Assembly (NCBI RefSeq): GCF_003287355.1
Contig: NZ_QMIM01000008.1
Coordinates: forward strand, 1-64,000
Direction of reading: 5' to 3'
DNA: 64,000 nucleotides
Source of the DNA: Halorubrum sp. 48-1-W
Lineage (GTDB): Archaea > Halobacteriota > Halobacteria > Halobacteriales > Haloferacaceae
Part shown: positions 24,724-36,424 of the stretch, piece by piece
Numbering within the stretch: position 1 is the first letter of the stretch
How the letters are laid out: the number at the start of each line of letters is the position of its first letter
Program-made: the position numbers and the translations under genes
Notes under the pieces: generated by a model
Database searches by the model: none
The model's input: the letters and a program-made list of their open reading frames with translations, nothing else
What the model was told of the DNA's origin: nothing

Positions 24724-26043
24724 ATGGTGTTCACCCTCGGTATCCACGAGTCCGTCGAGCTACTGTTCCCGCCGACCGTCCTGCGTGACGCCCTCGATCC
24801 CACCGATGACGGCTCAACGGGCGGAGGGGATGACTCCGCAAGCAGAGGGGACGACTCCGAGATCCGCGTCGTCGGCTCGTCGGCCGAACTCGAGGGCTGT
24901 GACGCGCTGGTGACGTTCGCGTACGAGGACGCGTTCCTGTCGGCGGGGCTCTCGTGGATCCACTCCGTCCAGGCTGGCGTCGACCGGTTCCCGTTCGACG
25001 AGTTCGAGGAGCGGGGCATCCGGCTCACCAACAGCACCGGGATCCACGGCGACGCGGTGGGCGAGACCGTGCTCGGCTACATGACGAGCTTCGCCCGCAG
25101 GCTCCACCGTCACCGCGACCGCCAGCGGGACGGCGAGTGGAGCCACCCGACGTGGGACGAGCCGTTCACGCTCTCGGGCGAGTCGCTCTGTGTCGTCGGC
25201 CTCGGGACGCTCGGGCGGGGGATCGCCGCCCGCGCGGACGCCTGCGGGATGGACGTCGTCGGCGTGAGACGGACGCCGACGCCCGTCGACCACGTCGGGG
25301 GGGTGTACACGCCGGAGGGGATCGAGGCTGCCGTGACGGACGCCCGGTTCGTCGCGGTCGCGACTCCCCTGACCGCGGAGACGCGAGGAGTAACCGACCC
25401 CACCCTACTTCGCTCGGCCTTGCGGCCTCGCTCGTTGAGGGTGGGGCTTTGATGTGGTTCTCGCCCTCGGTTGGCGCGACGGGGCGTCTTGTGCGCCTCG
25501 CCTACCGGACGCCCTTCGGGGTCGACAAACCCACCATTCAGGGCCGGGCTACTGCGGCCCGTACTGCGCGCCACTTGTGGACGCACAGCACTAATTAGCA
25601 GTAAGATATGGTGTAAGATAGTGGTTGCGAAAGCTCATGTCGGCTTCCTCTCCGGCCTACTCGCGTCGCGCTTCCGACTGAGCGTCGGAACCCCTCGCTC
25701 CTTGAGGCCGGAGGCTCCGCCTCGAAAACTGCTGATCGGCGACGGGGTGCTGGCGGCGATGCCCGATGACGCGTACCTGCTGAACGTCTCCCGCGGCGGC
25801 GTCGTCGACGAGGCGGCGCTCCTCGCGGAACTCGAACGCGACCGGCTCGCGGGCGCGGCCCTCGACGTCTTCGAGACGGAACCGCTACCGGAGGACTCCC
25901 CGTTCTGGGAGCTCGACGACGTCATCGTCACGCCGCACGCGGCCGCGACGACGCGCGACTACTACCGACGGATCGCCGACATCGTTCGCGAGAACCGTCG
26001 TCGGGCGGTCGCCGGCGACCCGCTGGTGAACCGGGTGGTCTGA
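24724..26043 (+). pseudogene. D-2-hydroxyacid dehydrogenase split by an insertion
   Basis: Two parts of one NAD-dependent D-2-hydroxyacid dehydrogenase flank an insertion. The 5' part (24724 to about 25389) encodes the start MVFTLGIHESVE, the substrate loop and the Rossmann motif VVGLGTLGRG, ending VAVATPLTAETRG. The 3' part (about 25732-26043) resumes with LIGDGVLAAMPDDAYLLNVS and carries the catalytic Arg (SRGG), Glu (ETEPLPEDSP) and His (TPHAAA). Joining the two restores a normal family sequence, but the insert puts a stop at 25450-25452, so the 5' product has no catalytic residues. A different frame can enter the 3' part from within the insert; a functional product is unlikely. Confidence 0.88.
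25390..25731. mobile_element. Palindrome-bearing non-autonomous element (IS200/IS605-like PATE/MITE)
   Basis: About 342 bases interrupt the dehydrogenase between the codons for ...ETRG and LIGD.... Near the left end is a hairpin with a perfect 9-bp stem, CCCCACCCT (25398-25406) with AGGGTGGGG (25438-25446). Near the right end is a second GC palindrome, CGGAG/CTCCG, around 25708-25720. No transposase frame and no clear target duplication are seen, which fits elements mobilised by TnpA of IS200/IS605 type, described in haloarchaea as palindrome-associated elements. The interior is lower in GC than the host gene. Family assignment is inference. Confidence 0.7.
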
Positions 26044-26071
26044 GGCCCCTCGGCCACCGTCCTCGAGCCCG

Positions 26072-27391
26072 TTACTCGCCGCCCGGACCGAGGTACCCCC
26101 ACGCCTGGAGGCGGTCGCCGTCCCCGTCGATCCAGCGCTCGCCGATGTCGTCGCGGTAGTACATATTGGGCATCACGATGTCGTCGATGCGGTCGTACGC
26201 CCGTCGACGAGCGCTCTGCATCGTCTCTCCTTTCCCAGTGACGACGAGCGGCATACCGCTCTCACCAGCAACCCGCCACTGCCCATCGACCTTCTTCGTA
26301 TCCTCTACGTGGATCCCGTCGCGGCTCTCGGTCTCGAAGACCACTGCCGCGTTTCGGGAGTTCTCGTCGTACGTCTTGTCGTCGTCGAACGGGAACGGGG
26401 GCAGGACGACGCGGATGGCGATCTGGTACCCGTTGTGTACCTCCACGTCGGGATCGTTACCGTGCGCGAGGTCGTAGAAGAACTCGGCGGTGGACGACTC
26501 GATCGACTCCTCCTGTAACGTGATCGTCGGGTACCCGAACCGCGGCGTGAACTCGAGCGGGTAGATCCCGGTCCCGTTGACGATACAGTTGATGTCGATA
26601 CTCCCGACGTACCCCTCGTCGGCGAGCCAGCCTTCGAGTTTGCCGAACGTCTCCTCGAACAGCTTGTTCTGTCCCGCCCAGAACATCGACGTCCCCATCT
26701 CGCCAGTCTGTGGGCCGATGTTCCCCGGGAACAGTTTCTTGTGCTCGAAGTTGAAGTTGACCCGATCGATGAACTCCTCGCCGTTGAAGAAGCCGCAGAT
26801 GGCGATCTCCACGCCCTCGACCTTCCGCTGTAGCTGGAAGCCCTTCATCCGGTGGCCCCACGCCTTCTTGTACGCCCGGAGGACGTCCACGACGTCGCTC
26901 CCGTCGTCCTCGTTGCCGACGTAGAGCAGCCGCTTGACGTTCTGGACCTCCCCGAGTGGCTTGATGACGTACGGTGCCGGGTGCTCTTTGACGTGGTCGA
27001 TGCCCGCGTCGAAGTCGTCGAAGATGTGGTGTTCGATCGTGTTGACGCCGTGTTCTTCGAGGACCTCCATCGCGTATCCGCGATCCTCTTCCAGGTGATC
27101 GGTGTTCGGCGTCCCGCCGACGACGGCCTTCCCTTGCTCACGGAGTTCCCGAGCGAGTTTTCCCGTCCCGACATCGGAGCCGACCCAGATGTCGTCGAAG
27201 ACGATGACGTCGGCCCACTCGACGTCGGCCTCCCAGTCGTCGGTCTTGGGGACGAACCCGTCGCCGATCTCCCTGTCGCTTTCGGCCTCGATGTAGTATT
27301 TCACGTCGTGGCCCTCGGTGTGAACCTGCCACGCGAGGTCGGTGATCAGCGCGGCGTCCGCGGAGACGAACAGGAAGCGATGGGTGTCCAT
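26072..27391 (-). CDS. ATP-grasp ligase, GARS (PurD)-like
   Basis: A 439-residue ATP-grasp protein resembling phosphoribosylamine-glycine ligases. The N-terminal domain MDTHRFLFVSADAALI is followed by an ATP-grasp core with YVIKPLGEVQNVKRLL, the metal-binding ICGFFNGEEFIDRVN and SIDINCIVNGTGIYPLEFTPRFGYP, where the acidic residues sit. The C-terminal part departs from classical PurD. Haloarchaea commonly have both a canonical PurD and this type of paralogue, so the actual substrate is uncertain. The start at 27391 has a TATA-like element about 28 bases upstream. Confidence 0.75.
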   Translation of the reverse strand: MDTHRFLFVSADAALITDLAWQVHTEGHDVKYYIEAESDREIGDGFVPKTDDWEADVEWADVIVFDDIWVGSDVGTGKLARELREQGKAVVGGTPNTDHLEEDRGYAMEVLEEHGVNTIEHHIFDDFDAGIDHVKEHPAPYVIKPLGEVQNVKRLLYVGNEDDGSDVVDVLRAYKKAWGHRMKGFQLQRKVEGVEIAICGFFNGEEFIDRVNFNFEHKKLFPGNIGPQTGEMGTSMFWAGQNKLFEETFGKLEGWLADEGYVGSIDINCIVNGTGIYPLEFTPRFGYPTITLQEESIESSTAEFFYDLAHGNDPDVEVHNGYQIAIRVVLPPFPFDDDKTYDENSRNAAVVFETESRDGIHVEDTKKVDGQWRVAGESGMPLVVTGKGETMQSARRRAYDRIDDIVMPNMYYRDDIGERWIDGDGDRLQAWGYLGPGGE

Positions 27392-30009
<2,618 letters not shown>

Positions 30010-30094
30010 GGCGCCCGTAGCCGCGGGATCCACTCCTCGGCAACGCCGGCCGATTGGGGTACCGTTTTCCCCGGATCCCGTGATGGACGGGTAG

Positions 30095-31381
30095 ATGTTC
30101 GACCGCCTCGGGTTCGACTCCGTGCCGCGCGAGACCGCCCTCGTGGTCGGACTCGTGAGCGGTTCACACGTCGTGAACCACCTGTATCTCGTGTTGTTCC
30201 CGCCGATCCTGGGGACACTGGCCGCTGACTTCGACGTTGGGCTGGCCGCGTTGGGGATCGCGATGGGCGTCCAGGCGTTCGTCAACACCGCCTTACAGCT
30301 GCCGTACGGCTACCTCTCGGACAACTACGACCGCGTCATCACCCTCGCGCTCTGTCTCGGGCTCGGCGCGCTCGGTGCGGGGATCCTCGCCGTCGCGCCC
30401 ACCTTCGAGGTGCTCCTCGTCGGACAGGCGGTGCTAGGGGCGGGCATCGCCGGCCACCATCCGGCGCACTTCCCGTTGCTCTCGGACGCCACCAGCGCCG
30501 ACCTCCGTGGGAAGGCCTACAGCGCCCACGGCTTCGCGGGCAACCTCGGCTTCGCCGCCCCGCCCGTGGTCATCCTCGGCGTCACGTCGTTGCCGGGCAC
30601 GACCTGGCGACACGCGTTCGGCCTCATCGCCGTCGTCGGCGCCGTGTACGGCGTGCTCGCCTGCTACGTACTCGTGCGCCACGTGAGCGGCGAGGTGACG
30701 CGGCCGAACCCGGACGCCGACGACGCGCGCACGGAGGCGGCCTCCCGGCTCGCCCGCGTCCGCGAGGAGGTCCGCGCGCTCGGCGCGTCACGGCCGATCC
30801 TCGGTCTCGGGGTGATCGCGCTGCTCGCCTCGACGGCGTTCTGGGGCGTCTCCTCGTATCTCGTGGTGTTCCTGGAGAACGGTTACGGCGTCGATTCCGG
30901 GATCGCGAGCCTCTCGCTGACGGCGATGTTCGTCGCGGGTGCGGCCCTGATACTTGCCGGCGGCGTGTTGGCCGACCGGTTCCGGCCGGGACCGATCCTC
31001 GCGACCGCGTACCTCCTCGTCGGCGTCGCCGTCTTCGCCCTGGCGTCCGAACTCGCCTCGCCGCTCGTCGCGGTCGGGATCGGCGTCCTCGCCGGGAGCC
31101 TCGGGAGCCTTGGGTTGCCCGCCCGCGACAAGCTCGCCGACCTGCTGTCGGCGCGGAGCGACATCGGGCGGAACTTCGCGGTCGTGACGATCGGGATCAT
31201 GATCGGCAACACGGTCGCGCCGCCGCTCTTCGGCGCGCTCATCGAGTCGAACGGGTATCGCGGAACGTTCACGCTCGTCGGTGCCTTCGCCGTGCTCGCC
31301 GCGGTCGCGACGGTCGCGATCGTCGCCCGCTACCGCGACGGGATCCGGGCCGGCTCGGAGTCGGCGGCGACCGCGGAGTAG
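30095..31381 (+). CDS. Major facilitator superfamily transporter
   Basis: A 428-residue MFS protein with about 12 transmembrane helices in two halves. The cytoplasmic loop motif GYLSDNYDRV after helix 2 matches the MFS signature A motif, and GVLADRFRPG is its echo in the second half. A charged central loop (DARTEAASRLARVREEV) joins the halves. SGSHVVNHLYLVLFPP near the N-terminus resembles fosmidomycin-resistance or sugar-type antiporters. The substrate is not identifiable. No operon partner is seen. Confidence 0.82.
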   Translation: MFDRLGFDSVPRETALVVGLVSGSHVVNHLYLVLFPPILGTLAADFDVGLAALGIAMGVQAFVNTALQLPYGYLSDNYDRVITLALCLGLGALGAGILAVAPTFEVLLVGQAVLGAGIAGHHPAHFPLLSDATSADLRGKAYSAHGFAGNLGFAAPPVVILGVTSLPGTTWRHAFGLIAVVGAVYGVLACYVLVRHVSGEVTRPNPDADDARTEAASRLARVREEVRALGASRPILGLGVIALLASTAFWGVSSYLVVFLENGYGVDSGIASLSLTAMFVAGAALILAGGVLADRFRPGPILATAYLLVGVAVFALASELASPLVAVGIGVLAGSLGSLGLPARDKLADLLSARSDIGRNFAVVTIGIMIGNTVAPPLFGALIESNGYRGTFTLVGAFAVLAAVATVAIVARYRDGIRAGSESAATAE

Positions 31382-31453
31382 GGCTCTGAGGGGAGACGGG
31401 ATCGGAACGGGGGAGGGGATGTCGGGACCGGAACGCAGGAGGGAGTCGGATGC

Positions 31454-32464
31454 TCACCACGCCGGGACGAGAAGCAGCGCGACGGTCAGCGAGATGAAAC
31501 ACAGTTTCAACGCCGTGTTGACCGCGATCACCTTGGTGCCGAAGGACGCGCCCCAGATCCCGTACTGGAACGGGATCGACCGCCGGAACGTCGAGACGGC
31601 GAACGAGAGGATGCCGCCGATGAGCAGGGTCGCGACCGCGGTGCGGGGCGTGAACGTCGTCTCCAGGAGCGGCTCGATGGCGACCGCGCCGGCGGTCGTA
31701 TCGAGGGTGTACACCGCGATCACGGGGACGGCCGCGCTCGGTAGCCCGAGCACATCCGTGATCGGCTCCGCGACCGCCGTCAGCGACTCGACGTCGTAGG
31801 TCGTGACGAGCGCGATCACGAGCGTGTACACGACCGCCAGCCGGGGAACGATCCGGCGGAGCGTCGACCACGACTTCGCCCCAGCCTCGCGGACGCGCTC
31901 CCTGCGGGTCCGGTCGTCCGCGTCCGGGCCGGCGGTGTCGACGTCGGCGAGCGCGTCGCGGTCAACGTTCCGCTCGGACAGCAGGAGTCCGCCGAGGAGC
32001 ACCCCAGAGACGGTGATCGCGAGCGCGATCCCGGCGCGCGCGGAGACGTACAGGACGCCCGTCGTCCGCCCGAGGATCGGGATCAACACGGGGACGTAGT
32101 AGGTGAACACGTGCTGGAGGAACCCGAAGAACGTGTTGATGACCACCGCGACGAGCGTCGCGCGGTCGTCGAGCAGTCCGGACTCGCGGTACTCCGCGAG
32201 CGTGGCGTAGCCCGCGGTGGTCGACGCCGCGGTCGTGAGGATCGCGGTACCGACCTCGTCCGGGAGGTTCGCGGGCCGCGTGAGGTATCCCGAGAGCCCG
32301 GCCACGTACCGGATCAGCCCGAACGCGACGGCGACGTTGGCGGCGAACACCCCGATCGCGATGAACACGGTGATCCGCGCGAGCCGCGGGATGACCTCCG
32401 CGAACAGCCCGAGGAGTTCGGCGACGACCGATTGCACGCGATCCGGTATCGTGTACGCCGACAT
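31454..32464 (-). CDS. Nucleoside-recognition (GATE) domain membrane protein
   Basis: A 336-residue membrane protein with two GATE/nucleoside-recognition-like halves. ARITVFIAIGVFAANVAVAFG and RLAVVYTLVIALVTTYDVE begin equivalent hydrophobic blocks, and each half has a Thr/Ala-rich re-entrant segment (EVGTAILTTAASTTAGYA; AVYTLDTTAGAVA). The charged middle loop (about residues 170-205) is cytoplasmic. Relatives include SpmA/SpmB and nucleoside transporters; the role in archaea is unknown. The start is the ATG at 32464; the longer upstream frame runs through a tandem repeat and is not supported. Confidence 0.75.
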   Translation of the reverse strand: MSAYTIPDRVQSVVAELLGLFAEVIPRLARITVFIAIGVFAANVAVAFGLIRYVAGLSGYLTRPANLPDEVGTAILTTAASTTAGYATLAEYRESGLLDDRATLVAVVINTFFGFLQHVFTYYVPVLIPILGRTTGVLYVSARAGIALAITVSGVLLGGLLLSERNVDRDALADVDTAGPDADDRTRRERVREAGAKSWSTLRRIVPRLAVVYTLVIALVTTYDVESLTAVAEPITDVLGLPSAAVPVIAVYTLDTTAGAVAIEPLLETTFTPRTAVATLLIGGILSFAVSTFRRSIPFQYGIWGASFGTKVIAVNTALKLCFISLTVALLLVPAW

Positions 32465-32510
32465 ATGGCCGTCGGATCCGGAGCTGGATGGACGCCGTGA
32501 CCCGCAGGAC

Positions 32511-32562
32511 GGGACGGGCGTCGTGGGCACCGGGTCGGGACGGGCGTCGTGGGCACCGGGTC
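32511..32562. repeat. Exact 26-bp tandem duplication
   Basis: Two identical 26-base units (32511-32536 and 32537-32562) in the gap between divergent genes at 32464 and 32655. It is a simple recent duplication by appearance and could change promoter spacing. Confidence 0.85.
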
Positions 32563-32654
32563 GTCCACGAGGTCGACGGCGTCGCCGTCCGTCGCCATCG
32601 GCACGGGGACGAGCCACGCCGGGCTTATGCCCGCCGGGCGCGAACCCCTCCGCG

Positions 32655-33659
32655 ATGGCACCCGCCGAGGACGACATCTCGATCGCAGAGAAGCGCGTGT
32701 ACGCGGGCTCCGCGGGCCGGACCGACGCCTACGTCGCGACCGGGACCGGCGTCGTCCGGGTCGCGATCTCCGGCGACAAGGTCGGCGAGTTCGGGCTGGC
32801 GACCCGCGAGCCCGCCCGCGACGTGGCCGTTCTCGCGCGGGCGGACGACCCGGACCGCCTCGCGGTCGCGACCGACGACGACCTCCTCGTCGCCCCGATC
32901 GACGGGGACCGCGACGGCGTTAACGGTTCGACGTTCTCCCCCGTCGGGATCGGGTCCGCCGTCGCGGTCGGGGTCCACGACGGGGCGTTCCTCGCGGCCG
33001 ACGCGACGGGCGGGATCCACCGGGTCGGCGTCGGCAGTGACGCGGACGACACGGCCGGCGACGGCGTGGACGACGAGGCCGGCGGCGACGTGGACGACGG
33101 GGGCGACCGCGCCCCGACGGAGCCGACGCGGGTCGGGAGCGTCGACGACCCGCGGGCGGTCGACGGTCCGCTGGTGGCGGCTGTGGACGGGGTTCACCGG
33201 GTCGTCCCCGGCGGGCCCACCGGGGACGGCCGTCCGTCCCTCGAGCCGGTCGGGCTCGAGGACGCCCGCGACGTCGCCGGCGCGGGGGTGCCGTTGGCGG
33301 CGACGCCCGCGGGACTCTACTGGCTCGGGAACGGGTGGATGGTTGCGGTCGAGGGGGACGCGACGGCGGTCGCGGCCGACGGCGACGGGCACGCCCTCGC
33401 GGTCGTCGACGACGACCTGCTCGTGCGCGACGACGGGGGAAGGACCGGCTCCGCGTCCGGTGCCGGCTGGGACGCCGACGCGTGGCGTGTCGCGGAGCTC
33501 CCGGTCGACGATCGGCCGGCAGTGATCGGGTACGGCCCGGGGCTCTCCGTCGTCGTCACCGACGCCGGGACGCTGTGTGTCGACGCGGGCGACGGCTGGC
33601 GACACCAGGCGATCGGCGTCCGCGGAGTCGCGGGCGTCGCGCTGTCGGTCGTCGAGTGA
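32655..33659 (+). CDS. HVO_0234-like beta-propeller protein
   Basis: A 334-residue acidic protein resembling the haloarchaeal HVO_0234 family of predicted beta-propellers. Repeated short strands end in dipeptides such as AVATDDDLLVAP, AVGVHDGAFLAAD, AAVDGVHRVVPG and AVVDDDLLVRDDG, about 40-50 residues apart. An Asp/Gly-rich low-complexity insert covers about residues 127-155. No signal peptide is seen, so it is cytoplasmic. Function is unknown. It is divergent from the GATE-domain gene. Confidence 0.7.
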   Translation: MAPAEDDISIAEKRVYAGSAGRTDAYVATGTGVVRVAISGDKVGEFGLATREPARDVAVLARADDPDRLAVATDDDLLVAPIDGDRDGVNGSTFSPVGIGSAVAVGVHDGAFLAADATGGIHRVGVGSDADDTAGDGVDDEAGGDVDDGGDRAPTEPTRVGSVDDPRAVDGPLVAAVDGVHRVVPGGPTGDGRPSLEPVGLEDARDVAGAGVPLAATPAGLYWLGNGWMVAVEGDATAVAADGDGHALAVVDDDLLVRDDGGRTGSASGAGWDADAWRVAELPVDDRPAVIGYGPGLSVVVTDAGTLCVDAGDGWRHQAIGVRGVAGVALSVVE

Positions 33660-33686
33660 TCCGGTAAGGGGAGGTGCCCCTCCCGT

Positions 33687-34637
33687 TCAGGGGCTCGGAA
33701 GCTCGACCTCCTCGCCGTCCGCGTAGACGGTCGGGTCGCGGAGGATCCCGTCGAGGTGGAGCGGGGCGTCGGTCTCGCCGCCGATCCCGGCGTTGTCGCC
33801 GATGGCGACGTGGACCGTCCCCGCGGCCTTCTCGTCGAGGAGGACGGAGCCGATCAGTTCCTCGACGCCGACGTTGGTGCCGATCCCGAGTTCGGCCAGG
33901 TTGTACGCGGCGTCGCCGACCTCCTCGGCGGCGGCCTCCACGTCGGCGCGGATCGCGTCGTCCCCGATCGAGGTGACGAACCCGTCCTCGACCTCGAAGG
34001 CGAGTTCGCGGCCGTCCTCGAGCAGTCCGTGGGGCATCATCGTCCCGTCGACGACGTAGGTCCCCGTCGCGGTCTCCGGGGCGACGAACACCTCGCCGGC
34101 CGGGAGGTTCGAGAAGTCGCCGGGCTCGTGGACCATGCCCGTGTCCGCGAGCCACTCGCGGTCGCCGATCCCGAACGTGATGTCGGTCCCCGCCGGCGAC
34201 GTGACGCGGACCTCCTCGGCGTCGCCGACCGCGTCGAGCACCCGGTCACAGGCGTCGTCGATGGCGGCGTAGTCCGCGTCCAGCCCGGTGACGAACACGT
34301 CCTCCGTGATACCCGGGAGCGTCGCGCCGCGCGAGCCGGCCTCGCAGGCGGAGCCGCGGGCGCGGGTGTGGCTCAGGCTCTTCGTCGTCGGCGCACAGAA
34401 GACGTCGCTTTCGGCCATCGCCGCCGCGACGGGGGCGGGCGGCTCGGTCCCGTGCTGTTCGCTCGGCGGGTAGCGGAGGACCGTCACGTCGTCGGTCACT
34501 GCGGTCGCGGCCGTGTACAGCGCCTCGCCGATCGGCTCGCGTTCGTCGTCGGTGACGACGACGAGCGATTCGTCTTCCCCGACACGGAGACACTGTTCGA
34601 TCGCGGTACGGGCCGGCTCCGCGAGATGGTCGCTCAT
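33687..34637 (-). CDS. M29-type aminopeptidase
   Basis: A 316-residue protein with features of the M29 (thermophilic aminopeptidase) family: a Glu in NLAELGIGTN, a Glu in LLDEKAAGTVHVAIGDN with its His, and the C-terminal HLDGIL that would supply the last metal ligands. It is shorter than bacterial M29 enzymes (about 400 residues), with a reduced N-terminal domain, as in many archaeal leucyl aminopeptidase-like proteins. It would trim peptides to free amino acids in the cytoplasm. The start at 34637 follows a GGTGA motif that almost touches the ATG. Confidence 0.72.
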   Translation of the reverse strand: MSDHLAEPARTAIEQCLRVGEDESLVVVTDDEREPIGEALYTAATAVTDDVTVLRYPPSEQHGTEPPAPVAAAMAESDVFCAPTTKSLSHTRARGSACEAGSRGATLPGITEDVFVTGLDADYAAIDDACDRVLDAVGDAEEVRVTSPAGTDITFGIGDREWLADTGMVHEPGDFSNLPAGEVFVAPETATGTYVVDGTMMPHGLLEDGRELAFEVEDGFVTSIGDDAIRADVEAAAEEVGDAAYNLAELGIGTNVGVEELIGSVLLDEKAAGTVHVAIGDNAGIGGETDAPLHLDGILRDPTVYADGEEVELPSP

Positions 34638-34692
34638 GTCACCTCCTCGGTCGCCGCGGGCGTTAGTCCTTGTCATCCCGGACCGACACGCC

Positions 34693-34750
34693 GCCATCGC
34701 GAATCGACACGTCGCCATCGCGAATCGACACGTCGCCATCGCGGACCGAC
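34693..34750. repeat. Tandem repeat with 21-bp period in an intergenic gap
   Basis: GCCATCGCGAATCGACACGT recurs at 34693, 34714 and 34735, the third copy partial with one change. It lies between the divergent aminopeptidase and GAPDH genes. The period equals that of coding repeats in mutY, archease and the HD protein. Confidence 0.85.
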
Positions 34751-34865
34751 CCGCGCGTTCGACTATTCTATTATTACTCCGTTACGGAACAAGGTTGTAA
34801 CCTCGAGATGGCCCGAATTAACCGAGTTATTACTCGCGGCGTAGTTAGTTTCTGTGATATTTACT

Positions 34866-34877
34866 CGAAAGAATTAT
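34866..34877 (+). promoter_or_regulatory. BRE/TATA-like element for the GAPDH gene
   Basis: CGAAAGAATTAT resembles a purine-rich BRE followed by a TATA-like AATTAT, centred about 28 bases upstream of the ATG at 34903. It supports that start over an in-frame ATG at 34876 that overlaps the element. Confidence 0.5.
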
Positions 34878-34902
34878 GCCTGCGCACGGTGGACGTAAAG
34901 AT

Positions 34903-35970
34903 ATGATACGTGTGGGCGTCAACGGCTACGGGACGATCGGGAAACGGGTCGCGGACGCGGTCGCGACCCAGCCCGATATGGAACTCGTCGGCGTCACGAA
35001 GACGAAGCCGAACTACGAGGCCGAGGCGGCGACCCGACGCGGCTACGACCTGTACGCCGCGCTCGCCGACCGCGCCGACGACTTCGCTGCCGCCGGCGTC
35101 GGGATCGCCGGTACCCTCCCGGACCTGCTCGAGTCCGTCGACGTCGTCGTCGACTGTACGCCCTCCGGGATCGGCGCACGGAACCGCGCGATCTACGCGG
35201 CCCACGACACGCCCGCGATCTTCCAGGGCGGCGAGGACGCCGACGTGGCCGACGCCTCGTTCAACGCCCGGACGAGCTTCGAGTCGGCCCGCGGGGCCGA
35301 CTCGCTCCGCGTGGTCTCGTGTAACACCACGGGGCTCGCCCGCCTGCTCGCCCCCCTAGAGGAGGCCTACGGGGTCGAGAAGGCCCGCGTCACGCTGGTC
35401 CGCCGCGGCGGCGACCCGAGCGAGACCGGGCGCGGTCCGATAAACGACGTTCTGCCGGACCCCGCGACGGTCCCCTCACACCACGGCCCAGACGTGAACA
35501 CCGTCCTGCCGGGGGTGCCCGTCGACACTGCCGCGCTGAAAGTCCCGGTGACCACGATGCACACCCACAGCGTCAACGTCACGCTCCGCGAGGCACCGAC
35601 GACCGGGGAGGTTCACGACCTTCTCGCCGAGGAGTCCCGGATCTTCACCGTCCCCGAGGCGGCCGGCATCGACGGGGCCGGGAAGCTGAAGGAGTACGCG
35701 ATGGACCGCGGTCGCCCCCGTGGCGACCTCTGGGAGAACTGCGTCTGGGAGGAGTCGATAAACGTCTCCGGTCACGACCTGTATCTCTTCGAGAACGTCC
35801 ACCAGGAGGCGGACGTGGTCCCCGAGAACGTCGACGCGATCCGCGCGCTGACCACGGACCTCTCCGCGGCGGAGTCGATCGAACGAACGAACGAGACGCT
35901 CGGCGTCGGGTTGGAGAGCCTGCTCACGTCCGACGAGGACGCCCGCGACCCGATCACCGCGGACGACTGA
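34903..35970 (+). CDS. gapB: Type II glyceraldehyde-3-phosphate dehydrogenase
   Basis: A 355-residue archaeal-type phosphorylating GAPDH. The Rossmann start [19 protein letters not shown] is followed by [10 protein letters not shown], the catalytic cysteine in [11 protein letters not shown], and HTHSVNVTL in the catalytic domain. In haloarchaea this type II enzyme works mainly in gluconeogenesis, alongside type I GAPDH for glycolysis. A BRE/TATA-like element 28 bases upstream favours a leaderless transcript from this ATG. It is transcribed away from the aminopeptidase. Confidence 0.95.
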   Translation: MIRVGVNGYGTIGKRVADAVATQPDMELVGVTKTKPNYEAEAATRRGYDLYAALADRADDFAAAGVGIAGTLPDLLESVDVVVDCTPSGIGARNRAIYAAHDTPAIFQGGEDADVADASFNARTSFESARGADSLRVVSCNTTGLARLLAPLEEAYGVEKARVTLVRRGGDPSETGRGPINDVLPDPATVPSHHGPDVNTVLPGVPVDTAALKVPVTTMHTHSVNVTLREAPTTGEVHDLLAEESRIFTVPEAAGIDGAGKLKEYAMDRGRPRGDLWENCVWEESINVSGHDLYLFENVHQEADVVPENVDAIRALTTDLSAAESIERTNETLGVGLESLLTSDEDARDPITADD

Positions 35971-36099
35971 TAGCCCAGTGGGTAGCCGATCCCACCGGTG
36001 ACTGCTGTCTCCCGCGACGACTGTCTCACACGATGACCCGTTTCCGGCGATCACCGCTGGCCGATGTCGACGTCACTCCATCGGTCGCTTTTCGATCCC

Positions 36100-36297
36100 T
36101 CACCGCGACCGCGGCGACTCCCCGTCGGTTGGCGTCGCCACGAGGTACGTCCGGCCGCCCCGGCGTTCCAGGTGGACTTCCCCGCCGGCGACCCGGTTCG
36201 ACCGGATCCGGTCGGCGATGCGGTCGGTTCGACACTCCGTGACGTCCACGCGCGTCGGCGCCGCGTATCTCGGTCGCTCCTCGAGTGACACGCTCAT
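36100..36297 (-). CDS. Small basic/acidic protein, function unknown
   Basis: A 65-residue protein starting MSVSLEERPRYAAPTR, with a central segment CRTDRIADRIRSNRVAGGEV and a strand-like end GGRTYLVATP. It looks like a compact alpha/beta domain. The codon pattern is haloarchaeal and the start is a proper ATG. No family is recognised. It could be co-directional with the amidase beginning farther right, but its own promoter is not clear. Confidence 0.55.
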   Translation of the reverse strand: MSVSLEERPRYAAPTRVDVTECRTDRIADRIRSNRVAGGEVHLERRGGRTYLVATPTDGESPRSR

Positions 36298-36424
36298 GCT
36301 TCCGGATACGGACCGACCGTTCCTATAACCGAGCCAACCGCGGAGTGAAACTGAAAGTGAAGCGCTTCCCCGGTGGTATCGGGCGGATTCCCTCGGCGAT
36401 CTCGGACGGATCCCCGTCGGCCGC

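Noticed and set aside
25390-25731. Short tnpB or tnpA gene inside the inserted element
   Set aside because: Frames are short and lack RuvC or Y1 motifs; the element appears non-autonomous.
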